Part shown: positions 1 to 5,166 of the stretch, one piece after another
Layout: every line of letters starts with the position of its first letter
How positions within the stretch are numbered: position 1 is the first letter of the stretch
Assembly (NCBI GenBank): GCA_902803585.1
Contig: CADCQO010000200.1
Coordinates: forward strand, 1-5,166
Source: an uncultured Ruminococcus sp.
Lineage (GTDB): Bacteria; Bacillota; Clostridia; Oscillospirales; Acutalibacteraceae
Length of the DNA: 5,166 bases
Direction: 5' to 3'
Translations under genes and position numbers: made by a program
The notes under the pieces: generated by a model
The model's database searches: none
What the model saw: only the letters and a program-made list of their open reading frames with translations
Told to the model about the DNA's origin: nothing

Positions 1-1
1 G

Positions 2-859
2 CTCCGGAAAATACAGGACAAGCAGATTCCCTATGTCGTGGCATACAACAAAAGCGACCTTCACACCATGACACCGGCCTCAGAACATGAAATCTGTGTC
101 AGTGCGAAAACGGGCGAAAATATCCAAGAACTGAAAGAACTGATTGCACGGCTCGCTAAACCTGCCGTTAACGAAAAGCACATCGTATCGTTCCTGCTCG
201 AAAAGGGGGACATTGTGGTGCTTGTCGTGCCAATAGACAGCTCCGCTCCCAAAGGACGGCTGATACTGCCCCAACAGCAGACAATCCGTGATATTCTCGA
301 TGCACACGCTATGTGTATCGTGACACAGCCGCAGGAACTTCCCCAGACACTCCGCTCCCTTGCCAAAAAACCGAAGCTCGTCATTACGGACAGTCAGGCA
401 TTCCGTGAAGTCAGCCGCATGACACCCGAAGATATCCCGCTGACCTCATTTTCTATTCTGTTTGCGAACTACAAAGGCAATCTGGATTTACTGGCAGGGG
501 GTGCAAAAGCACTTGATACCTTACAGGACGGTGATGTCATTCTCATGTCGGAAGGCTGTACACATCATCGTCAATGCGAAGATATCGGCACCGTAAAGAT
601 TCCGAAAATGATTCAAAGCTACACCGGAAAGGAAATTGAATTTGTCTGGACTTCCGGTACAGAATTCCCCGAAAATCTCCGTCCTTACAAAATGATTATT
701 CACTGCGGCGGCTGTATGCTGAATGAACGGGAAATAAAATACCGCCTGAAATGCGCCGAGGACGAAAACATCCCCATCACCAACTACGGTACTGCCATCG
801 CCCACATGACAGGCATTCTTCCCCGCAGTCTTGCCCCGCTGAAAGCAGGAAAAATCTGA
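2..859 (+). CDS. hydF: [FeFe]-hydrogenase H-cluster maturation GTPase HydF, 3' part (5' end outside window)
   Basis: HydF is the scaffold GTPase on which the 2Fe subcluster of [FeFe]-hydrogenase is assembled, together with the radical-SAM enzymes HydE and HydG, before transfer to the hydrogenase; it is cytoplasmic. The frame is open from base 2, so the real start lies upstream and a GTG at 38 is not the start. The 285 visible residues begin near the end of the GTPase domain, with the G4 motif NKSD (residues 16-19) and the G5-like SAKTG (34-38). The dimerisation region follows, then the C-terminal [4Fe-4S] domain. This has the family signature CxH (CTH, residue 186 onward), about 45 residues, then HCxxC (HCGGC, 234-238). 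HydF is normally about 400 residues, so roughly 110 are missing. The gene ends with TGA at 857-859, only 7 bases before the -35 box of the next gene. Identification is firm from the cluster-binding motif and overall sequence. Confidence 0.95.
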   Translation, partial: LRKIQDKQIPYVVAYNKSDLHTMTPASEHEICVSAKTGENIQELKELIARLAKPAVNEKHIVSFLLEKGDIVVLVVPIDSSAPKGRLILPQQQTIRDILDAHAMCIVTQPQELPQTLRSLAKKPKLVITDSQAFREVSRMTPEDIPLTSFSILFANYKGNLDLLAGGAKALDTLQDGDVILMSEGCTHHRQCEDIGTVKIPKMIQSYTGKEIEFVWTSGTEFPENLRPYKMIIHCGGCMLNEREIKYRLKCAEDENIPITNYGTAIAHMTGILPRSLAPLKAGKI

Positions 860-865
860 AAAAAG

Positions 866-921
866 ATTGATTTTTTGTCGAGGGGGTGCTATAATGCTAC
901 TGTCCCGCGCAAAAAATCAAT
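866..921. repeat. Perfect 12-bp inverted repeat flanking the promoter
   Basis: The arm at 866-877 (ATTGATTTTTTG) is the exact reverse complement of the arm at 910-921. Extension to 863 and 924 adds three more pairs, one of them G-U. The left arm covers the -35 box and the right arm lies in the leader, with the -10 box in the 32-base interval. The arm centres are about 44 bp apart, close to four helical turns. That geometry would suit a protein bound at two sites, or a long hairpin in hydF read-through RNA. The promoter's own transcript would contain only the right arm. Function is unknown, and AT-rich composition makes some chance contribution possible. Confidence 0.5.
867..895 (+). promoter_or_regulatory. 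Sigma-A type promoter for the membrane protein gene
   Basis: A TTGATT -35 box (867-872) is separated by exactly 17 bases from a perfect TATAAT -10 box (890-895). The -10 box is preceded by TG one base upstream (887-888), an extended -10. Transcription should start near 901-903, giving a leader of about 38 nt. Its position just after the hydF stop suggests the downstream gene has its own start of transcription, although read-through from hydF is possible because no terminator with a U-tract is visible between them. Confidence 0.8.
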
Positions 922-927
922 TTTATT

Positions 928-932
928 GGAGG
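928..932 (+). promoter_or_regulatory. Ribosome binding site (GGAGG)
   Basis: GGAGG lies 7 bases before the ATG at 940. This strong site fixes the start of the membrane protein gene, and rules out the overlapping frame that opens at 867. Confidence 0.85.
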
Positions 933-939
933 AATTCAA

Positions 940-1497
940 ATGTCAAAAAGCGAAAAGAATGTAAAAGGATTCATCGGACTGTTTCTTGCACTGGCTTCCC
1001 TTATTCTGATTCTGGCGGCAACCTTTGTACCTATGTCAAAGCTCACCGGTATGGGATTTGACGGAAAGCTGGCATTCTACGGACAGCTCAATGTTACTCT
1101 TGTATGGGTAGGCGTTGTGATGGCTGTTGCTGCAATCGTATTCGGCGCAATGTCAAAAAAGGACGCTGACAAAACAGGCCCCAGAAAGTCCGGCGTTATC
1201 ATCGGTATTCTGTGCATCATTTTCGGTCTGATATGTGCGCTTGTTGTATCCACCATGACCGCTGTCGGTGAGTATATCAACTCTGACGGAGAAAAGGGCA
1301 TTTTTGCTGAAATGGTCAAGGAAAGCAAAGACAACGAAAAGACCATGAACGATATCGTCAAGGCTCTCCAGAAGCTTGCTGGTCTTGAAGAAAAGGGCAT
1401 CATCAAGAAGTCCGCTGATATCGAAAAATCCACCGCTTCCAACACTGAAAACTCCTCAGCTTCTTCCGCTGAAGACTCCGCTGCTTCAAAGGCATAA
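940..1497 (+). CDS. Small three-helix membrane protein with a charged, Ser/Ala-rich C-terminal tail, function unknown
   Basis: I do not recognise a named family. The 185-residue product starts at an ATG with a strong ribosome binding site. Three hydrophobic segments are visible: about residues 10-32, 51-71 and 84-106. A glycine- and polar-containing loop separates the first two, and a basic KK/RK loop (73-83) separates the second and third, which favours that loop being cytoplasmic. Residues 107-150 are charged and probably helical. The last 30 or so residues are low complexity and rich in Ser, Ala, Glu and Lys. No catalytic motif or lipobox is visible; the first segment could be an uncleaved signal anchor. 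The gene appears monocistronic, with its own promoter and a terminator just after the stop. Nothing links it functionally to hydF except position. A membrane location is well supported; any role would be a guess. Confidence 0.85.
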   Translation: MSKSEKNVKGFIGLFLALASLILILAATFVPMSKLTGMGFDGKLAFYGQLNVTLVWVGVVMAVAAIVFGAMSKKDADKTGPRKSGVIIGILCIIFGLICALVVSTMTAVGEYINSDGEKGIFAEMVKESKDNEKTMNDIVKALQKLAGLEEKGIIKKSADIEKSTASNTENSSASSAEDSAASKA

Positions 1498-1509
1498 CCC
1501 AATCAGAAG

Positions 1510-1543
1510 AACCCCGCCGGCTCGCTCAGACACCGGCGGGGTT
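1510..1543. terminator. GC-rich hairpin terminator between convergent genes
   Basis: An 11-bp perfect stem is formed by 1510-1520 and 1533-1543 (AACCCCGCCGG and its complement) around a 12-nt loop, starting 12 bases after the membrane protein stop. The stem ends in A-U pairs. The T-run that follows on the plus strand is short (TTT at 1542-1544, with a longer T stretch only at 1558-1562). On the minus strand it is followed by CTTCTGATT, also only moderately T-rich. It probably ends the plus-strand gene and may also stop dnaE transcription, about 100 bases past the dnaE stop. A second imperfect hairpin (1582-1589 with 1603-1611, one bulged base) lies closer to dnaE. Confidence 0.7.
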
Positions 1544-1644
1544 TCACGCTTCTGCACTTTTTACGATACAGCATACCGGAGTTTGCCGGACGGATTTCTG
1601 AACCGGACAAATTGACAATCGTCTGAAGTCCGGCTATACAGCAC

Positions 1645-2873
1645 TTAGGTTACTAATTTGACGTTGCCGTCTCCGAGTCTGCGGCGCAGTTCGTCCAGCA
1701 TCACAGAGTTAGGGTCAACGTGCATATGCGGCGGCGTTGTCCAGAGTTTTTTTGAATCGGTGAAGTAGATGTAAAGCGGCGTTCTGCCGTCAAAGATATC
1801 GGTAATCTGACGGGCTTTCAGGTACTCTGTACAGGTATCATCGGGGACACGCAGGTACAGCCCTTTTTTGTAGGATTTTTTCGGCGTATCTGCGGGCGGG
1901 GGTAAGGGGGCGGGCTTTTGGGGGGCTGTCTGGAGTGTATCTGCAATCAGCTTGCGTTCTTCCTCGTCACGGGTGCTGACGGACGCGCCGATACGCAGTA
2001 CCGCTCCTTCGTTCAGAAGGTTTCCGTAACGGGTGAGGGTATTCGGGAATACAATCATTTCCATATCTGCATAACGGTCTTCCACAGTGACAAATGCCAT
2101 CTGCTGACCGTTTTTCGTTGTCTTGAGCTTCACGGACGTGACGACAGCGAAAATATCCGCACGATAACCGTCAGGATAACGGTTGTTTTCGTTGGCGAGG
2201 ATATCGCTGAGGCGGTCGGCTTTAGCAGCTTTTATCGCTTCTTCATACGCCGACAGCGGGTGTCCCGAAAAGTACAGCCCCGTGCTTGCCTTTTCCATTT
2301 CGAGCAGTTCGGCGGCGGGGTATTCCTCCACAGCAGGCAGGGCAGGTTCTGCGGTATCCTCCGCATGACGTGAGGACAGCCCGAACAGGTCGAGCTGACC
2401 TTCTATGGCACTGTCACGCTTAGCGGCAATATAGCTGAGTGTACTGTCAAGGGCGGCAATCATCTGGTGACGGTTTGCTCCCAGTCCGTCCAGCGCACCA
2501 CAGCGAATAATGCTTTCCAAAGCTCTGCGGTTGAGTTCCGGCCCGTAGAGGCGGCGGCAGAAGTCATAGAAGGACGTGAAATTTCCGCTGCGGCGTTGCT
2601 GCACAATGCGGTCGATCAGCCCTTTTCCGAGATTTTTAACCGCCATCAGACCAAACCCGATTTTATCGTCCTGTATGGTGAAGCCCGCACTGCTGACATT
2701 CACATGAGGAGAAAGCACCGTCACATTCCGGCGGGCGCATTCATCGGTATACACAGCCACCTTGCCGGAGTTATCAAGCACACTTGTCAGGAGTGCGGCG
2801 AAGTACGGCGAAAAATAATGGCATTTCAGATAGGCGGTCTGGTAGGCAATGAGGGCATAACAGGCGGCATGGG
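1645..2873 (-). CDS. dnaE: DNA polymerase III alpha subunit DnaE, last exon (C-terminal 408 residues plus part of a split Ser codon)
   Basis: DnaE is the replicative (family C) polymerase subunit. Counting the split serine as residue 1, this exon opens with the conserved block SHAACYALIAYQTAYLK, continuing from FNK in the previous exon. It holds the end of the fingers region, a helix-hairpin-helix segment (about 114-135), and an internal beta-clamp binding motif QLDLFG (160-165). The GLYFSGHPL block (199-207) and an OB-fold (about 238-310) follow. After a Pro-rich linker (about 318-332) comes the C-terminal domain, ending with TAA at 1645-1647. The exon has no stops or frameshifts. It starts with the last two bases of a serine codon (T|CC). 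The open frame also runs on to 2961 through intron sequence; the extra N-terminal residues it would encode are intron domain V and VI, not protein. About 612 residues from the start of the upstream exon to the stop matches the length expected after the FLGL block in bacterial DnaE. Confidence 0.93.
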
Positions 2874-2875
2874 AT

Positions 2876-2920
2876 ACCAATAGGTAAGACTTTGAAATTA
2901 TCTCCATCTTTTCCCCTGGT
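2876..2920 (-). other. Group II intron domain VI with branch-point adenosine
   Basis: The basal helix pairs 2920-2913 (ACCAGGGG) with 2884-2876 (CCU-A-UUGGU), leaving a single A unpaired at 2881. That A is eight bases from the intron 3' end, the position expected for lariat formation. The helix continues inward with AAGAU pairing to GUCUU. Only two bases separate it from domain V. It gives independent support for the 3' boundary at 2874. Confidence 0.88.
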
Positions 2921-2922
2921 CC

Positions 2923-2956
2923 ACACCGTGCATGCGAGTTTCCCCGCACACGGCGT
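2923..2956 (-). ncRNA. Group II intron domain V (catalytic hairpin)
   Basis: The 34 nt fold exactly as domain V: a 9-bp lower helix (2956-2948 with 2931-2923), a two-base AU bulge (2933-2932), a 5-bp upper helix and a GAAA tetraloop. The catalytic triad is CGC (2955-2953) in the lower helix. No pairing position is broken, so the ribozyme core looks functional even though the encoded protein is not. Confidence 0.92.
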
Positions 2957-3036
2957 TCCATCGTTATCCTCTTAAATTACAACTATAACAAAAACCTAAA
3001 TGAAGGAATCTTGTTTTGCCCTTTTGGGTTTGGGGC

Positions 3037-3694
3037 TTACAACTTTTCTATTTCCTGAATTTTTATCCATTGGTTATCAACCCAATGGTCTAACTCGTTG
3101 AGTACTATATTTGCTAAGAGAGGACTGATGATACCTCCTTGCGGAGTTCCTTTATCAGGATGTATCACAGAACCATCTGACATTTTAATTGGGGCTTGCA
3201 GGATTTGCCTTATGATGTAGAGCAAATGTTTATCTCTGATTCCCAATGCCCATATCTGGCGCATCAGTTTCGGATGATTAACATTATCCAAGAAACTTTT
3301 GATGTCAAATTCCACTACATAGTACATATGTGATTTTTGTATCAATCTATGTGTTTCTGCGATTGCGTGCTCGACACATCTATTTGGGCGGAAGCCATAA
3401 CTATTCTCAGAAAATTTCGCTTCACATATAGGTTCAAGAATCTGTTTTATACATTGTTGAATAAGTCTATCCCAAATGCACGGGATTCCTAACGGTCTGG
3501 TCGTTCCTATTCTTAATGTTTCTATATGCAAGCATGATGTTCTCTTCCGACAAGATGGTGTTCATCAGATCGTTGAAGATTTCACCGTTTTTACTTTTAG
3601 CATACAAATCATCGAATATAGGTTGTAGGTTGTAATATTCAGCATGCCGTAGGTCATCCATACTTTGGCGTCTTTCAGATTTCTTAATCGGCAT
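3037..3694 (-). pseudogene. Remnant of group II intron reverse transcriptase/maturase (internal deletion with frameshift, 3' truncated)
   Basis: The start is the ATG at 3694 behind an AAGGAAGGUG ribosome binding site. The first frame (to about 3508) encodes the N-terminal region typical of intron-encoded proteins, up to ENIMLAYRNIKN of RT0. There the sequence jumps to TTRPLGIPCIWDRLIQQC in another frame (second frame from about 3507 to the stop at 3037). By comparison with family members, roughly fifty residues including the GVDG block are missing; that figure is from memory of the family. The second frame keeps RT2 (SYGFRPNR), RT3 with the motif A aspartate (EFDIKSFLDNV) and RT4 (GTPQGGIISPLLANI), then ends soon after DHWV. 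The YADD block (RT5), RT6-7, the maturase/thumb domain X and any DNA-binding or endonuclease domain are absent. Domain V begins only about 80 bases further on. The product cannot be an active reverse transcriptase or maturase. It is not a dnaE-related protein; it lies inside intron domain IV. Confidence 0.9.
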
Positions 3695-4481
3695 AAGGCA
3701 TCACCTTCCTTTCAGAGGGTGACTCTTTTAGTCATATCTGAAGTCCTTATTAGACTCGTTATGTTGTAATTTTTTGACCATTCAAGAAAATAACGACTTG
3801 AGGCCATTCCTCCATTCCTATTACAGGAACTTCGCTGGTTCGACCTCTACTTTTCAGCACCAGTGCGATTGCTTATTGTTCTTCGACAATCTATCACTCT
3901 TTCGAGTTACCTGATACTTTTCCTCGTTCCACAGAATCTATCTTTACATATACCCTTAGCTGCCTGTTTCTGGTCCTGTTAGCTTGGAGATGCCCGCCAG
4001 TCTTTCAACCTTCGCATCACACGGTTTTTCATAACAAAAATTCTTACTAAACCGCACTAACGACGCTTCAACGTCAGCATACCTTTCGATATGCCCTTCA
4101 TATAGTTCCTTTACTTCAACGGTTCGTCGCCCCAGCCCGCTACGGCTATTGGGGATTCTCAGCATAGGTATTTTATAGACATCCGACATATCATAGTCCA
4201 TGCGTTCTACTTTAATCTTTTCCAACAGGCGGGTTCTGACCGCTTTTGTACCAATCTTACTTCGATTATTTCGTTTGTTTAGGACTACTTCTGCCGACTT
4301 CACCGAGCTTCTGACAAACTAACTTTCGTCAAAATGCCAGTCGGAGTATTAATGGATATGTTTCAAGGCGTTACCCTATCGTTCCATATCTCGATTCTGT
4401 AGTTCTCCTAATAAAATTATGGAAACTTTCGTTTCGTTCTTTTATTAGTGCCTAACCTTTTCAGTTAGGAACGAGTCGCAC
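3695..4481 (-). ncRNA. Group II intron 5' ribozyme region (domains I to III and the start of IV)
   Basis: This 787-base stretch holds no credible gene and is read as the structured 5' part of the intron, between the GUGCG start and the reverse transcriptase remnant. The only sizeable open frame (3956-4303, GTG start) has no recognisable domain and lies in what should be domain I. I did not fold domain I or fix the exon-binding sites. The last exon bases, AACAAGU, should pair with EBS1. Two partial candidates are the complement of 4314-4319 (GUUUGU) and of 4033-4038 (UUUGUU), neither convincing. Confidence 0.7.
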
Positions 4482-5091
4482 ACTTGTTGAAGGCGTAAGA
4501 GGCGAAACTTTCCATTTCAGCGAAAATTTCCTTTGCCGTTTCCTCCGGTACGCCCCTGCTGACACAGCCCTCCACCAGTACACTGCCGTTTTCGTCCTTC
4601 AGACCGTAGATAAAGACTTTTCGCTCCTGTTCCATGACATCTTTCTTTTTCTTTGACATGGCACGGCGCACAATGTCAGCCCGTCCGAGCGAGTAACCCG
4701 CCAGTGAACGGAATATCTGCATAACTTGTTCCTGATAGATAATACAGCCATAAGTCACTTTCAGAATCGGCTCTAAAAGCGGGTGCCTGAAGGTGATTTT
4801 TTCAGGGTGACGGCGGTTTTCGATATATCTGGGAATGGAGTCCATCGGGCCTGGACGGTAAAGCGATATAACGGCGATGATATCCTCCATGTTTTGGGGT
4901 CTGAGCTGCATCAGCACGTTTTTCATGCCCTCCGACTCAAACTGGAACACGCCTTCGGTATCGCCTGCCGCAAACAGGGCGAATACTTTTTCATCATCAT
5001 CGGGGATATTTTCGATGCGGAAATCCGGTTCTGTTCTGCGTATCATGGCTTCGGCATCGTGCAGGACGGTAAGGTTCCGCAGACCGAGAAA
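4482..5091 (-). CDS. dnaE: DNA polymerase III alpha subunit DnaE, internal exon (203 codons plus the first base of a serine codon)
   Basis: This exon encodes part of the palm and fingers of family C polymerase. In order it shows FLGLRNLTV (residues 1-9), GVFQFES and the GM that follows it, ISLYRPGPMDSIP, YGCIIYQEQVMQI, GRADIVRRAMSKKK, and finally FASYAFNK. These are the blocks of bacterial DnaE in the correct order and spacing, and the frame is unbroken. The exon begins exactly at the Phe of the conserved DFLGL motif, so the Asp codon must lie at the end of the previous exon beyond an intron. It ends with AAC AAG T, one base into a serine codon completed by CC at 2873. Both ends are defined by group II intron boundaries. 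An open frame reaching 5121 adds intron-derived residues and is not the true N-terminus. Together with the last exon it forms one gene, whose 5' part is outside the window. Confidence 0.92.
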
Positions 5092-5166
5092 ATAGTGATA
5101 GGTAACAAACACCGTCAGCATGACCTGTTACGGGTTGTTTTCCCCCACTTCACACGGTACGTGCGA
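5092..5166 (-). mobile_element. 3' end of a second group II intron in dnaE (partial)
   Basis: Bases 5166-5152 look like the 3' half of domain V: the end of the upper helix, a two-base AC bulge (5162-5161) and nine bases of lower helix. A complete domain VI follows. Its basal helix pairs 5148-5142 with 5102-5095, leaving the A at 5099 unpaired, eight bases from the 3' end. The stem continues with AACAA (5139-5135) pairing with UUGUU (5108-5104). The intron ends in UAU at 5092, the same ending and branch-point spacing as the other intron. The dnaE exon starts at the next base, exactly on a codon boundary. The body of this intron and any protein it encodes lie outside the window. One lower-helix base is unusual: ACCGUGU where ACGGUGU is found in the other intron. 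Confidence 0.82.

Larger units (their letters stand above)
2874..4481 (-). mobile_element. Complete group II intron inserted in dnaE, with degenerate intron-encoded protein
   Basis: The 1608-nt element interrupts a serine codon of dnaE. Its 5' end reads GUGCGAC (from 4481), matching the group II GUGYG consensus. Its 3' end reads UAU (2876-2874), matching the AY consensus. Joining base 4482 to base 2873 restores the uninterrupted DnaE block FNKSHAACY. Without splicing, translation leaves the exon and stops at 4465-4467 after five intron codons. Domain V (2923-2956) and domain VI with a bulged branch-point A (2881) are present next to the 3' end. A broken reverse transcriptase occupies domain IV. 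The intron is visibly more AT-rich than the exons, as expected for an acquired element. The GUGCGAC start and the domain V and VI form suggest a IIB, chloroplast-like class, but this is inference because the domain I fold was not worked out. A shifted pair of boundaries (4483 and 2876) also restores FNKS but would end in GU and is disfavoured. Confidence 0.93.

Noticed and set aside
38..859. GTG at 38 as the hydF start
   Set aside because: The frame is open back to base 2 with HydF-like sequence before it, and the GTPase domain would lack its P-loop; the true start is upstream of the window.
867..1061. 64-codon frame starting in the promoter region before the membrane protein gene
   Set aside because: Its start is at the -35 box, upstream of the likely transcription start, and it overlaps the membrane protein gene in another frame; the GGAGG site belongs to the ATG at 940.
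1376..1615. 79-codon plus-strand frame across the end of the membrane protein gene
   Set aside because: It is out of frame with that gene, runs through the terminator hairpin, and has a low-complexity composition without a ribosome binding site.
1566..1643. Direct repeat ATACAGCA at 1566-1573 and 1636-1643
   Set aside because: Eight bases is too short to mean much, and no mobile element lies between the copies.
1918..2883. Plus-strand open frames opposite the last dnaE exon
   Set aside because: They are antisense shadows of dnaE with no ribosome binding site and no recognisable protein features.
2965..3040. Possible remnant of the RT7 block (a short stretch containing RFLHLGF) in another frame after the RT4 segment
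   Set aside because: The likeness to the FLGF motif is only a few residues, and flanking residues do not match; chance is as likely.
3956..4303. Open frame of 115 codons on the minus strand inside the intron
   Set aside because: It begins with GTG without a convincing ribosome binding site, has no recognisable domain, and lies where intron domain I must be. Structured ribozyme sequence often leaves such frames open by chance.
4482..4500. Possible intein in DnaE near the FNKS site
   Set aside because: The interruption is not an open frame continuous with DnaE, shows no intein splicing blocks, and has group II RNA ends and domains V and VI.
1645..5091. dnaE as two separate genes or as a pseudogene broken by a transposon
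   Set aside because: The 5' exon has no start codon in context and the 3' exon no start of its own. No terminal inverted repeats, transposase or target duplication are present, and joining at the intron ends restores the conserved frame exactly.

Overview
The window looks like the chromosome of an anaerobic Clostridia-type Firmicute, possibly a gut or rumen Ruminococcus relative. The reasons are a gene for the [FeFe]-hydrogenase maturase HydF, a Firmicutes-like DnaE, strong GGAGG ribosome binding sites and a sigma-A promoter close to consensus. Genus assignment is inference only.

Left part, plus strand (1-1543): the 3' two thirds of hydF, then a small gene with its own promoter encoding a 185-residue protein with three predicted membrane helices and a Ser/Ala/Glu-rich tail. 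A GC-rich hairpin ends that gene. It also sits between convergent transcription units.

Right part, minus strand (1645-5166): one dnaE gene (DNA polymerase III alpha subunit) cut into pieces by group II introns. Reading along the minus strand, the window opens inside the 3' end of one intron (5166 to 5092; last part of domain V and all of domain VI). A dnaE exon of 203 codons plus one base follows (5091 to 4482). A second, complete intron of 1608 nt comes next (4481 to 2874), and the last dnaE exon runs to the stop codon (2873 to 1645). The boundaries were set from the 5' GUGCG, the AU at both 3' ends, a 34-nt domain V, domain VI stems with a bulged A eight bases from the 3' end, and restoration of the conserved FNKSHAACY frame. 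Both exons are open throughout, so the gene appears to be under selection, and DnaE can only be made if both introns are spliced out.

The complete intron carries a ruined reverse transcriptase. Domain RT1 is largely deleted with a frame change, and everything after RT4, including the YADD block and the maturase domain, is gone. Its ribozyme 3' end looks intact. It would therefore have to splice unaided or with a maturase supplied in trans, perhaps by the intron just upstream in the same gene. This is the most interesting part of the window: a replicative polymerase gene with at least two group II introns at highly conserved sites, one of them apparently directly after the codon of a catalytic aspartate.
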